64,000 nt of DNA from positions 1-64,000 of the forward strand of contig JAHBNG010000038.1 in assembly GCA_019217005.1 (NCBI GenBank), in the 5' to 3' direction. This document shows positions 1 to 8,602 of the stretch, piece by piece. The notes under the pieces were generated by a model. It was not told the origin of the DNA. It did no database searches and saw nothing but the letters and a program-made list of their open reading frames with translations. This DNA comes from Chloroflexi bacterium TSY (GTDB lineage Bacteria > Chloroflexota > Anaerolineae > Caldilineales > Caldilineaceae). The translations under genes and the position numbers were made by a program. The stretch's first letter is position 1; every line of letters starts with the position of its first letter.

Positions 1-46
1 GTGCCTACTGCTCCATTGTCCGACTTTTAATTGTTTTGTCTCTATC

Positions 47-155
47 AGGTTTGACGATTCAAGGAATGTGGATATTGGGGGAGACCTGTGCGAGGCTCGC
101 TCGCGTCAGCAAGCGTCGCACTCGCCAGGGTTACTTCCATCCTTCCCTTGTGCAG
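47..155 (+). repeat. ~110-bp dispersed repeat, copy 1
   Basis: Shares the core words GAGACCTGTGCGAGGCTCGC and GTTACTTCCATCCTTCCC with two further copies at 222-348 and 1067-1176. It lacks the leading GAGCCGCGTGCCACGCTC block of the other two. Short open frames pass through it, but they are not conserved between copies, so I treat 1-413 as non-coding repeat DNA. Confidence 0.6.
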
Positions 156-221
156 GTGGCGAGAGCGTCGCATGCGGGTCCGTCCTCTAGGCTTCTTGCC
201 GCGCATGGAGCACTTCTTGTT

Positions 222-348
222 GAGCCGCGTGCCACGCTCAGGTTTGGCGTTTCAGGGAGTGAGGTTGTTTGCGGGGACCTGTGCGAGGCTCGCTCACCTT
301 AGCAAGCGTCGCACTTGCCGGGGTTACCTCCATCTTTCCCTTGTGCAT
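222..348 (+). repeat. ~110-bp dispersed repeat, copy 2
   Basis: Begins GAGCCGCGTGCCACGCTCAG and continues with the same GACCTGTGCGAGGCTCGCTC word and Ser/Cys-coding-looking but non-conserved text as copy 1. Copies 1 and 2 are about 180 bp apart, in the same orientation, so this may be a degenerate tandem array with a ~195-bp spacing. Confidence 0.6.
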
Positions 349-413
349 GCGGCTGCTTGGCCCGACTGCCTGTGTCGTCTACTTGTGGGCAACGTCTGTT
401 TCAAGCTAGAGGG

Positions 414-854
414 TTAGTGGTGGGGGGTTGGCTGAAGAGGGCTTCTCTGATGTGCGGCAACTCGTTTGGCGACTGCATCAATAAAATGGACGTTTGCCAA
501 TAGATCTTCAGCTTCGGGTGACAATGCCTTGGAGTCTGTTTTGGACTCCTCTTCCATCACGGCGCGTAAAATTTCGTTGATCTGCGTCTCATATGAGGCA
601 TCATTGGATTTTGCTGCACGTTCGACGACAAAATCGAGCAGATCCTGGTCCAGCTCGATTGAGATACAGACTTTGGCCGGAGTTGTTCTTTGTTCAGGAG
701 TTAAGCTATGGCGCGCCAGAAAGGCTCCACGTCGAAAGGTATGAAGGCCCGGTTGTAAAACCTCATCTTCCTCCAATCCTTGCACCAGATCAGCTTGATA
801 TTCCTCGTCGGTTACCTCGACTTTCACCACATTTGTCTGATGTTTATTGCTCAT
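414..854 (-). CDS. brnA: BrnA-like antitoxin (orphaned)
   Basis: A 146-residue protein whose middle (about residues 60-103) matches the BrnA/CopG-type antitoxin pattern: a basic N-part, a beta segment ending in ISIELDQDLL, then a helix ending with the family-typical YETQINEILRAVME. In BrnTA type II toxin-antitoxin modules BrnA neutralises the RNase BrnT and represses the operon by binding DNA through this ribbon-helix-helix. The C-terminal ~40 residues extend beyond the usual length. The start codon overlaps the end of a brnT remnant just upstream (844-918), which is the normal BrnT-then-BrnA order and confirms the identity. Because the toxin is gone, the antitoxin may persist only as a DNA-binding regulator. 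Confidence is good for the family, lower for present function. Confidence 0.75.
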   Translation of the reverse strand: MSNKHQTNVVKVEVTDEEYQADLVQGLEEDEVLQPGLHTFRRGAFLARHSLTPEQRTTPAKVCISIELDQDLLDFVVERAAKSNDASYETQINEILRAVMEEESKTDSKALSPEAEDLLANVHFIDAVAKRVAAHQRSPLQPTPHH

Positions 855-918
855 AAATCTTTTGATGTTTTCGTTCAGCCTTACGCGCAGAAATATGGTG
901 ATCCCACTCGAATCTCAT
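844..918 (-). pseudogene. brnT: brnT toxin remnant with large internal deletion
   Basis: Reads as 24 codons beginning MRFEWDHH and ending ISARKAERKHQKIYEQ, stop at 844-846. The first block is the usual N-terminus of BrnT (M-x-F-E-W-D) and the second is the usual C-terminal signature (I-I-S-A-R-K-A-x-x-x-E-x-x-x-Y-E), so about 60 codons holding the RNase core have been removed in frame. The remnant overlaps the brnA start by 11 nt, as intact brnT does. It is too short to be an RNase. What is seen is the two end motifs fused; that it derives from brnT by deletion is inference. Confidence 0.7.
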
Positions 919-1066
919 GACTGTTATTATACGGATCTGCGTCTACTTTGCAACTCGTCACTAAAACCCTTGCTATTGTAGAGATGATGAATGTACCATC
1001 AAGAGCCGCAGCAGATTGCGAATCGCACGAATTCGGCTGTCTGTTAGTCAAACAAAGTTTCTCATG

Positions 1067-1176
1067 GAGCCGCGTGCCACGCTCAGGTTTGGCGATTCAG
1101 GAAGCGCTGATGTTTGAGGAGACCTGTGCGAGGCTTGCAGACGTGAGCGTCACACTCGCCGGGCTTACTTCCATCC
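1067..1176 (+). repeat. ~110-bp dispersed repeat, copy 3
   Basis: Starts GAGCCGCGTGCCACGCTCAG and carries GAGACCTGTGCGAGGCTTGC and the GGGCTTACTTCCATCC end. It sits between the brnTA remnant and the efflux operon, about 70 bp before the ABC ATPase start. The rest of 919-1243 holds no recognisable gene. Confidence 0.6.
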
Positions 1177-1243
1177 TCAGACCACTTTCAGTCCACCTCC
1201 AGAATTCCTTCAGATCTGCCTGCTATAGTGAAATTAGAAACAA

Positions 1244-2002
1244 ATGAGAGTAAATAGGCAGATCAGAATGAATAAACAAATCCCATTAACAGATTCTTCA
1301 CAGGTGATCGAAATTGAGCACCTGACCAAAACATATGAGATGGGCGATACGGTTGTCCATGCGCTACGTGACGTTTCTTTAACGATCACTCCGGGTGAAT
1401 ATACCGCTATCGTCGGCACCAGCGGATCTGGTAAAAGCACCTTGATGAATATCATCGGCTTGCTGGATCGACCAACGAGTGGCAGATACCGGCTGCGCAA
1501 TGCGGAAGTCAGCTCGCTGCGCAAGGAGCAGTTGGCCGACTTCCGCAATCGCGAGATCGGTTTCGTCTTTCAGCGATTCAATCTGCTGGCGCGCACCCAT
1601 GCACAACGCCAAGTGGAGTTGCCTCTTTTTTATGCAGGTTTGTCGTCGCGCAACGCATCAAAGATGGCCACGCGGGCCCTTGAGCAGGTTGGATTGGCCG
1701 ATCGGGCCCATCATCGTCCCGATGAGCTTTCCGGTGGTCAACAGCAGCGAGTGGCCATCGCACGCGCCTTGGTCAACGAACCCAGCCTGTTGCTGGCGGA
1801 TGAGCCAACGGGAGCATTGGATACCAAGACGGGTAACGAAGTCCTTGCCCTCTTTGATGACCTACACGAACAGGGCATGACCTTACTGGTTGTTACCCAT
1901 GACTTGGACATCGCAGCGCGGGCGGAGCGGACGATTACGTTGAGTGATGGCGAAATCGTGAGCGACAAGCGAAATGGTGAATCAGGAGGCAAGAGAGTAT
2001 GA
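1244..2002 (+). CDS. ABC transporter ATP-binding protein, MacB/LolD type
   Basis: A 252-residue ATPase that powers the adjacent FtsX-type permease, most likely moving a substrate or exerting mechanotransmission across the membrane in a MacB-like efflux system. Walker A is GTSGSGKST at about residues 58-66, the signature LSGGQQQRVAIARAL lies near 150, Walker B LLLADEPTGALD near 174 (the DEPTGALD form is typical of the MacB/LolD/FtsE branch) and the H-loop is VVTHD. The stop codon overlaps the permease start (ATGA), so the two are translationally coupled. A second start at 1268 (MNKQIP) would give 244 residues and is equally plausible; neither has a strong ribosome-binding site. Confidence 0.9.
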   Translation: MRVNRQIRMNKQIPLTDSSQVIEIEHLTKTYEMGDTVVHALRDVSLTITPGEYTAIVGTSGSGKSTLMNIIGLLDRPTSGRYRLRNAEVSSLRKEQLADFRNREIGFVFQRFNLLARTHAQRQVELPLFYAGLSSRNASKMATRALEQVGLADRAHHRPDELSGGQQQRVAIARALVNEPSLLLADEPTGALDTKTGNEVLALFDDLHEQGMTLLVVTHDLDIAARAERTITLSDGEIVSDKRNGESGGKRV

Positions 2003-3213
2003 GGGTCTTTCAATATTTCAGCGTGGCGTTGGAGAGCATTCGAGCCAATAAATTGCGTGCCGCATTGACGATGCTTGGCATCATTATTGGCGTGACGTCT
2101 GTGATGTTAACTGTTGGCATTGGACGTGGTGCGGCAGAGAGCATCAATCAGGATATTGCCAGCCAAGGCGTCAACCTGCTGGTCATCAATCCCAAAGGCT
2201 TTGGCGAGCGCAGTTCGCTCACGCAAGGGGATGTGGAGATCTTGACCGATTCTGCCCAGTATCCAGAAATCGTGGCGGTTGCACCTGAATATGGCTCGGA
2301 CGCCCAATTGTCTTATCAAGATACGGGGAGTCAGATTGCCATCACAGGTGTAACCGCCATTCACGACGAGGTGCGCAATATTAAGCTCGAAAAGGGGCGT
2401 TTCTTTACAGAAGAAGAAGTGACTCAGCAGCGCAACGTTGTGATTCTGCCGGCCCAGACGGTCCATACCCTCTTCAAGTCAGAAGAACCCATTGGCAAGA
2501 CGATCCGGATTCAGGGACAGACATTCGAGGTGATCGGCGTCCAGAAAAAAGGAGGCAGCGGTTTTGATATTGGCTTCGGTGAAGCCTATGTGCCGCTACC
2601 GATTGCACAAAAACGCCTCTTTCACGCACCGACCTATCGTGGTTTGCCGACGGTGACAACCGTCAACGTGCAGGTGGCCCAGCAAGATCAGCTCTCAGCA
2701 ACGGAAGCCCGTATCGAACAGGCATTGCGCATCCGCCACAATTTGGATGGGACCGACAAGAATGATTTCACCATCTTCAATCAGGCCCGCCTCTTAGAAT
2801 TCACGGGGCGCATTACGAGTACACTGACATTGCTCTTGGGGGCAATTGGTGGGATTAGTCTGCTGGTTGGTGGCATTGGCATTATGCACATCATGCTGGT
2901 CTCCGTCACCGAGCGCACAAAGGAGATCGGTTTGCGCAAGGCAATTGGTGCCCACGACAAAGATATTCTTCAGCAATTCTTGATCGAATCGCTGGTTCTC
3001 ACGGCGGTGGGTGGAGTCGTTGGCGTCGCCCTCAGCTATGGCATCGGCTATGCAGCGTCCTTCTTTCTACCGGCAACATTCCGCATTCTCATCGAAGCCC
3101 GCGCCATCGGTGCGGCCATCGGAGTTACCGTTTTCAGCGGATTCGTCTTCGGCCTCTATCCAGCCATCCGCGCCACGCGACTTGACCCGATAGAAGCATT
3201 ACGATACGAGTAA
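1999..3213 (+). CDS. ABC transporter permease, MacB/FtsX family
   Basis: A 404-residue membrane protein with the MacB layout: one N-terminal membrane helix (about 18-40, following ALESIRANKLRAALTMLGI), a large extracytoplasmic MacB_PCD domain (about 45-270), then three helices of the FtsX domain with the family motifs GGIGIMHIMLVSVTERTKEI and RKAIGA and a C-terminal PIEALRYE. Family members pair with a LolD-like ATPase and a HlyD/MacA adaptor; all three are encoded here, with the adaptor 2 kb downstream beyond an inserted IS110 element. Start chosen from the ATGA overlap. The gene is intact. Confidence 0.92.
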   Translation: MRVFQYFSVALESIRANKLRAALTMLGIIIGVTSVMLTVGIGRGAAESINQDIASQGVNLLVINPKGFGERSSLTQGDVEILTDSAQYPEIVAVAPEYGSDAQLSYQDTGSQIAITGVTAIHDEVRNIKLEKGRFFTEEEVTQQRNVVILPAQTVHTLFKSEEPIGKTIRIQGQTFEVIGVQKKGGSGFDIGFGEAYVPLPIAQKRLFHAPTYRGLPTVTTVNVQVAQQDQLSATEARIEQALRIRHNLDGTDKNDFTIFNQARLLEFTGRITSTLTLLLGAIGGISLLVGGIGIMHIMLVSVTERTKEIGLRKAIGAHDKDILQQFLIESLVLTAVGGVVGVALSYGIGYAASFFLPATFRILIEARAIGAAIGVTVFSGFVFGLYPAIRATRLDPIEALRYE

Positions 3214-3215
3214 GA

Positions 3216-3355
3216 GTTTGGTGATTGGTAATTGGTTGCTGGCTGCTGGTTGCTGGTTGCTGGTTGCTGGTTGCTGGCTACTGGTTGCTGGCTACTGGTT
3301 ACCAACGACCAATTACCAGCTACCAATTACCAACGACCAGCTACCAATAAGGAGT
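3216..3355 (+). repeat. Low-complexity word palindrome (GCTGGTT / ACCAGC)
   Basis: Directly after the permease stop, the heptamer GCTGGTT and variants repeat about a dozen times, followed by the complementary words TACCAATTACCAACGACC, so the whole forms a long imperfect hairpin. It may act as a transcription terminator or mRNA-end stabiliser. Other gene junctions in the window carry hairpins of the same design but different words. Confidence 0.6.
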
Positions 3356-3360
3356 ATAAT

Positions 3361-3591
3361 CAGTAGATAAACATGCGGTGAGCCAACACAACAGGGGATG
3401 AAAAATGTGTTAAAGTGTGGTGGCAGCCGCCGAACAGAAATCGGGAAAGGTCCGTGGTCAAGTAAAGAACGCTCAGTAGCTAGATTGGTGTACACCGACG
3501 CACCACGGGATGTGGACGTCTTCCGGGACGAAACACGCAGGGCAGACTGTGCTCACAATCGGTACATAAGCGGCTGCGAAAGGAAAGGAAG
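3361..3591 (+). ncRNA. Candidate IS110 bridge/seekRNA region
   Basis: A 230-nt non-coding stretch lies between the end of the upstream hairpin and the first in-frame ATG of an IS110-family transposase. In the IS110 branch the non-coding left end encodes a structured guide RNA (bridge RNA) that pairs with target and donor DNA. GC-rich complementary words such as GGTGGCAGCCGCC are visible here. The RNA itself, its loops and the element ends are not demonstrated from sequence alone. Confidence 0.35.
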
Positions 3592-4814
3592 ATGGAAGTG
3601 ATGTTTCCGAAGTGCAGCGGCCTGGATGTTCACAAGCGGATGGTAGTGGCGTGTGGTAGATGAATCAGGAGGATGGAGCAGGTGCGCAAGCGATTTGGGA
3701 CAACGACGGTCGAGTTGGAGGGGTTGAGGTCGTGGCTGTCGTCGTATGGGATCACGCATGTGGCGATGGAGAGTACGGGAGTGTATTGGAAACCGATCTA
3801 CAATGTGTTGCATGAGCATTTTGAGGTCTGGATTGTGAATGCCCGCCATCTGGCACAGGTGCCTGGTCGCAAGACGGATGAGAGCGATGCGGCCTGGATC
3901 ACGAAACTGATGAGTTATGGACTGCTGGAGCGCAGTTTCATTCCAGATGTGGAGCAAAGGGACTTGCGAGACCTGACGCGCTATCGGACGCGTCTCTTGC
4001 AAGAAAGAGTGCGGCAGTCAATCGCCTGCATAAGGTGTTGGAAGATGCCAACGTCAAGTTGGGATCGGTGGTCACGAGCATCCAAGGTGTATCGGCACGC
4101 CAGATGATCGAGGCCCTGATTGCAGATGAGATGGACCCAGAAGCCATGGCTGACTTGGCACAAAAGCGGCTGCGGGCCAAGATTCCCCAGTTGGTTGATG
4201 CGTTGACGGGACTGGTCCGTCCTCATCATCGTTTTATGCTGCAAGAAGTTCTGCATCATCTCGATCACCTGAATGTACGCATTGATGCCCTCAATCAACA
4301 GATTGGGGTCCTCATGGCTCCGCATGCTGACCTCATCGCACGCCTAGATGCCATTCCCGGTGTGGGGCGAGTCGTCGCCGAGATAATTCTGGCGGAGATC
4401 GGTCCCTCGGTCGAAAGCTGGCCCTCAGCTAAGAAACTGGCCTCCTGGGCTTGTGTCTGTCCTGGCAACAACGAATCGGCGGGCAAACGCAAGAGTGGTC
4501 GCCGACGAAAGGGCCAGAAATGGTTAGTCACCGCCCTCGTTGAAGCGGCTTGGGCCGCCTCTCGCACCAAGGACACCTATCTCGCCGCACAGTTCCACCG
4601 TCTCAAGGCACGACGCGGAGCCAAGCGGGCAGCTATTGCCGTGGCCCATTCCATCTTGACCATCGTCTATCATCTCATCGACAAGCCCGATGCCGTCTTT
4701 GAAGAACTCGGCGGCGACTTCTTTCTCAAACGACGCAAGGAGCATGCACAAGCCGGCGCACTCAAAACCCTCGAGTCCCTCGGCTTCAAGGTTTTCTTGG
4801 CACCGACCGCCTAA
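3592..4814 (+). pseudogene. IS110-family transposase, nonsense and frameshift
   Basis: Reconstructed length is about 407 residues. The N-terminus (MEVMFPKCSGLDVHKRMVVA) has the LDVHK motif of the DEDD RuvC-like domain; the C-terminal Transposase_20 half shows IPGVGRVVAEIILAEIG and AVAHSILTIVYHLI. The frame is broken twice: an in-frame TGA at 3661-3663 and a one-base shift around 4017-4020, where VNRLHKVLEDAN should continue. IS110 enzymes recombine without inverted repeats, so exact ends are not visible. The element sits between the MacB permease and its adaptor. As read, no full-length enzyme can be made. Confidence 0.85.
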
Positions 4815-4955
4815 GTACGGTGCTCACTACAACTGATTTGCGTTGGGCACAGGCAACGACGCCACCCACTCTGGCGGGTCAACTTGGACCCGCTTCTTAT
4901 TCAACGCGGCCTTTAACCCCTCTCTCTCTTCTCTTGCTGCCCTTTTTTTCAGGGC

Positions 4956-5166
4956 AGATCCAAATTTGGCGTTTTTGGCGATTTTCAGTCGAGATTGCAG
5001 GGATTTTGGAGTCATTTATTCAGATTTCGGTTACAGAAAACAACCTATTTCATATCTGAAAATCGCCCAAATCTAACGCAAAAACTAGATATCGACCGGC
5101 AAATTTGTATTTATGTCAACTGTTTAGCCAGAATTCTCTCTCAAAACCTGAAATTTGGATCTACTG
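4956..5166 (+). mobile_element. MITE-1 copy 1 (left end damaged)
   Basis: Member of a 215-bp family also at 23645, 41615 and 58680. Canonical ends are CAGTAGATCCAAATTT and its complement. Here the left end reads GGCAGATCCAAATTT, so the first few bases and the left duplication are lost; the right end is followed by AGACT. It lies immediately before the adaptor start codon at 5172, and an open frame crosses the element into that gene. The 140 bp before it (4815-4955) show no gene. Confidence 0.8.
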
Positions 5167-5171
5167 AGACT

Positions 5172-6895
5172 ATGAAAAACAGACTTTCTTTTATGAGTGG
5201 ATTTGTGGTTGCAATTGTATTCGCCGTTGCGGGCGTTTTCTTGTATAACAATCGGGACGGCTTTTTTAGTGAGGCGGCAGATTCTAATTTCGCTATTACC
5301 AGTCGTGCGCAGGCTGCTGCGGTGGATGGTCTTGTCCAAATACAGCCAGCAAGCACTGTGATTCGCGATCTTCGGGCGACAGGCAATATCGAACTCGTTG
5401 CCAAACGCACCGTAGCCCTCAAAGTCAACAGTGAGATCATCGAAGTGGTCGTTAAAGTGGGCGATGTGGTCAATGAACATGATCTGCTGGTGACCCAAGA
5501 TACAACTCTTTTGCAGCGTGAACTTGAACGGGCCGAGATCGACTTTGAGTCTGCACGGTTGGGGGTGGTTCAAAATTAGGTTTACACTTTTGATATATAG
5601 ACAAAAATCTATATGAGACCGTTTTCTCTCTGAGAACCGGCGAAATCAGAGAATATAAACGTTCTTTCTGTTTCTAAAAGTGTAAACCTATCTATCCAGC
5701 TAAAATGAACCACCCCCACGGTTGGACCTGATAAAATTAGGGCAAGAAGACAAGGCAGGAGAGATTGCCGCGGCTGAAGCAAATCTGCTCTCGGCGCAGG
5801 AGAACTTGGCCAAAGTACAGGCTGGGCCCACAGAACAAGAGTTGGCTGCCTCCCAGAGCAATGTGGCTTCGGCCTGGTCCAAATATAACGAACTCAGGGC
5901 AGAACCGAACGTCGCCAAGATCAACGAAGCAAAGGCAGCGATGCTCAAGGCTGAAGTTGCCATGCAAGAGGCTCAACGATGTGGGTATGTCACCGGAAGC
6001 CGCGGAGCTGCAAAACACAACCATCGACTATGAGTCGGCCAAAGCGTCGTTTGACCAAGCCAATAAACCGGCATCTAAATCGGACATGCAAGCAGCCTTG
6101 AGTGCGGCTCAAAGCGCACAGGATCAGTTTGAGCAGTTGAAGCTCAAGCCAACGCTCGCTGACCTGGCAGCTGCAGAAGCAACCGTGGCCGATGCGGCCG
6201 AGCGGCTGCGCAAATTGACAAACCCATCGGAATCCGACATGCGTACAGCGGAACTCAACGTCAAAAAAGCGATGATTCGGGTGGAAGAAGCCCGGACCAA
6301 TCTGCGAAACGCCCAACTTCTGGCGCCCATAAGTGGGACCGTGTTATCCATCCATGTGGAGCCGGGGCAATCTGGCACACCGGGCATGACGGCCATTACA
6401 TTGGCGGACACAAGCAAGCTCAAGCTGACCATTAACGTCGCCGAGGTTGACATTCCCAGGATCGAATTGGAACAAGAAGCATCGGTCAAAATCGATGCAT
6501 TGCGAGGAGACGAGTTTGCGGGACGGGTTGACACAATTGCCCCAAGCAGCAAGGCAGGGGATGGTGTCGTGAACTATGCCGTGACGATTCACTTAACAGA
6601 TCTGACTAACGTAGCGGTACGCCCAGGAATGACGGCTGAAGCAACTTTGCAACAAGATAGTCGAGCGACGGAGGATCAGTGGCTGGTTCCCAATAGTGCA
6701 TTGCAGAGCCAGAATGGGCAGACCATCGTACAGGTCCAGCGGGGTGATGCACTCGCCAATGTGGCGGTTGTTCCTGGTGAAATTCATGGTGAATGGACCA
6801 TGGTCCAAACCGATGAATTAGGGGTGGGCGATCAAGTTGTGGGGCAGGTGGCCTCCTTTGTGGTCGAGGATGCGGTTGAAAGCGAAGAGTTTTAG
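5172..6895 (+). pseudogene. HlyD/MacA-type periplasmic adaptor, split by MITE-2 and frameshifted
   Basis: Encodes the membrane-fusion (adaptor) subunit expected for the MacB-like pump upstream. An N-terminal membrane anchor (MSGFVVAIVFAVAGVFLYNN), a lipoyl/barrel-sandwich half (VAKRTVALKVNSEIIEVVVKVG), a long Ala/Glu/Gln-rich coiled coil and the second lipoyl half (LLAPISGTVLSIHVEPGQ) with beta-barrel are all recognisable. A 155-bp MITE-2 sits at 5562-5716; deleting it with one CACGGTTG copy joins FESARL to DLIKLG in frame. A second break near 5978-5985 shifts EAQR into the NDVGMSPEAAELQ frame. As read, the protein would end after ~135 residues. The adjacent two-component genes may control the pump. 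Confidence 0.82.
5562..5716 (+). mobile_element. MITE-2 copy a, inside adaptor gene
   Basis: 155 bp with ends GGGGTGGTTC and GAACCACCCC, flanked by a perfect 8-bp duplication CACGGTTG (5554-5561 and 5717-5724). Just inside the ends are AATTAGGTTTACACTTTTGA and its complement. The centre differs from the other three copies (16951, 31730, 60234), so this is the most diverged member. Confidence 0.9.
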
Positions 6896-6923
6896 TGTCG
6901 CTATTTATTGTACATGGGGCAAG

Positions 6924-7183
6924 AAGTTGCAAGGTTGCAGAGTTACAGAGTTGAAAAGACGCTCGGAGTATTTGTACTGTTTTATGACATCAACACCCCT
7001 ACTATTTAGATACATCGCGACCTCTATCTGGCCCGTGGTTCTCTTGACTCGACGCAAAAGGGTGGACACGATCTACGTAAATAATAGAGTAGTGGAGCAT
7101 GCTCTTCTGCAAATCGAGTCTATTCTTTATAACAGACGAGATTCTGTCGACCCACCTTGCAACCCTGCAACTTCGCAACTCTG
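6924..7183 (+). repeat. Intergenic word palindrome before response regulator
   Basis: The 360-bp gap 6896-7256 has no gene. AAGTTGCAAGGTTGCAGAGTT near its start is answered by ACCTTGCAACCCTGCAACTT near 7155-7180, giving an imperfect long-range hairpin. After it come two copies of TGGTAGCGAAGCGGCCTTG and the word TCCAGGTTAGGA; the same GCGAAGCGGCCTTGTCCAGG text recurs before the kinase gene at 62016. Confidence 0.45.
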
Positions 7184-7256
7184 ATTCTGGCTTGGTAGCG
7201 AAGCGGCCTTGGTAGCGAAGCGGCCTTGTCCAGGTTAGGAAAGAACACGAATACAG

Positions 7257-7961
7257 ATGTCCAATAAGAAAATTCTCGTTGTCGATGATGATCGACAGAT
7301 TGTGCGGTTGGTTCGGAGTTACTTGGAGCAGGCTGGTTTTAGTGTGCTGGTTGCTTATGATGGTGAAACCGCGTTGCACATGATCTATCGCGAAGAACCG
7401 GATCTGATGGTCCTCGATCTGGGCTTGCCTGACCGAGATGGTGTAGAGATCACCCAGCAAGTGCGAGCAGACAATCGCTTTGGCAGCTTGCCCATCATCA
7501 TGCTAACGGCCCGGTTGGACGACATGGACAAGATTGTTGGGCTGGAGATAGGTGCCGACGACTATGTGACAAAGCCCTTCAATGCCCGCGAAGTCGTTGC
7601 GCGGGCGATCTTTCGACGTCAGCAGTTGGAAGGCGATTCAGACACCAAAACAGAAACTCTGCAAATCGGTCGGATCATCATGCATGTCGGAATGCGTCAA
7701 GTTGACGTAGATGGCCAGCGGATCGAGCTAACGCCTACTGAGTTCAACTTGTTGCAAACGTTTATGCAGAGCCCTGGTACAACCTTTAGTCGCGATGAAC
7801 TACTTGAGAAAGCGTTGGGATATGGATACGAAGGACTGGGACGAACGCTAGATTCCCACATTAAGAATCTGCGGCAAAAGATTGAGCCAGATCCGCGGAA
7901 TCCATCCTATATTCAAACTGTCCATCGTATCGGGTATCGTATGACCCAGGATCGCCACTAA
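7257..7961 (+). CDS. Response regulator, OmpR/PhoB family
   Basis: A 234-residue two-component transcription regulator. The receiver domain (1-120) has the acidic pocket DDD at 10-12, phospho-acceptor Asp54 in VLDLGLP, the switch Thr in MLTAR and Lys106 in VTKPF. The C-terminal winged helix (about 135-230) shows the OmpR pattern IELTPTEFNLLQTFMQSPG and DSHIKNLRQKIEPDP and ends in the usual VHRIGYRM. It is followed by a DUF2231 protein and a sensor kinase (8603) that is the obvious partner, and preceded by a MacB-type efflux operon, its likeliest target. All key residues are present. Confidence 0.93.
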   Translation: MSNKKILVVDDDRQIVRLVRSYLEQAGFSVLVAYDGETALHMIYREEPDLMVLDLGLPDRDGVEITQQVRADNRFGSLPIIMLTARLDDMDKIVGLEIGADDYVTKPFNAREVVARAIFRRQQLEGDSDTKTETLQIGRIIMHVGMRQVDVDGQRIELTPTEFNLLQTFMQSPGTTFSRDELLEKALGYGYEGLGRTLDSHIKNLRQKIEPDPRNPSYIQTVHRIGYRMTQDRH

Positions 7962-8122
7962 AACAAACCTTATCTGAATCAGACAGAACTATGAGAGGAG
8001 AATGACAACATGAATGGAAGAGGAACATCTTGTCATCCATTCATATTGTCACTTTCATCAGCTTCTTGACCACTGGACAGGAGATCGATTGATCAATTAT
8101 TAAAGTAGGGGAACTTATTTAT

Positions 8123-8581
8123 ATGTTTGATTTTGTTAACAATATCTTTAAGGATCTACATCCTATCATTGTCCATTTTCCGATTGCGCTGCTTGTTCTC
8201 AGCTTTGGTTTGACTGTTGTCGCCCGACACTGGCCCAGTTTACATGAGCAAACTGGGCTTCTTCTTTGGATTGGTGGTCTGGCCACAATTCCAGCCACAG
8301 CCACGGGGCTTATCTCGCATGAACCCTATGAAGCGACTGTACTCCATGATGTGATTGAAACCCACCAGCTTCTAGGTATGCTGGGAACCGTGGTCATGAT
8401 TGGGCTGGTGATCTGGCGTTATCTCTCCCGCCGCAAGGGTCAGGATGCTGGTACGAGTCTCCTTTATCTGGCTTTTGCAGTTGTTGGTCTTGTCTGGCTA
8501 TTCCTTCTTGGTGGCACAGGCGGCAATCTTGTTTATGAATATGGAGTCAATGTACGGGGTGTCAATCCGTTGTTGCCCTAA
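8123..8581 (+). CDS. DUF2231 family membrane protein
   Basis: A 152-residue integral membrane protein with four predicted helices. It has the family hallmark near the N-terminus, LHPIIVHFPIALLVLSF, then GLISHEP and a second conserved His region HDVIETHQLLGMLG; the paired His residues suggest a haem or metal site in a cytochrome-b561-like fold, though the function of the family is unproven. It lies between the response regulator and its kinase with 21 bp to the kinase start, so it may be part of the same signalling unit. The 160 bp before it contain no gene. Confidence 0.85.
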   Translation: MFDFVNNIFKDLHPIIVHFPIALLVLSFGLTVVARHWPSLHEQTGLLLWIGGLATIPATATGLISHEPYEATVLHDVIETHQLLGMLGTVVMIGLVIWRYLSRRKGQDAGTSLLYLAFAVVGLVWLFLLGGTGGNLVYEYGVNVRGVNPLLP

Positions 8582-8602
8582 TGGATACACTTTTTAGCTT
8601 CA

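Noticed and set aside
1..413. Short Arg/Cys-rich coding frames at the window start
   Set aside because: They follow the dispersed repeat and are not conserved between its copies.
466..856. Plus-strand frames opposite brnA
   Set aside because: Shadows of the antitoxin gene; no ribosome-binding site or similarity.
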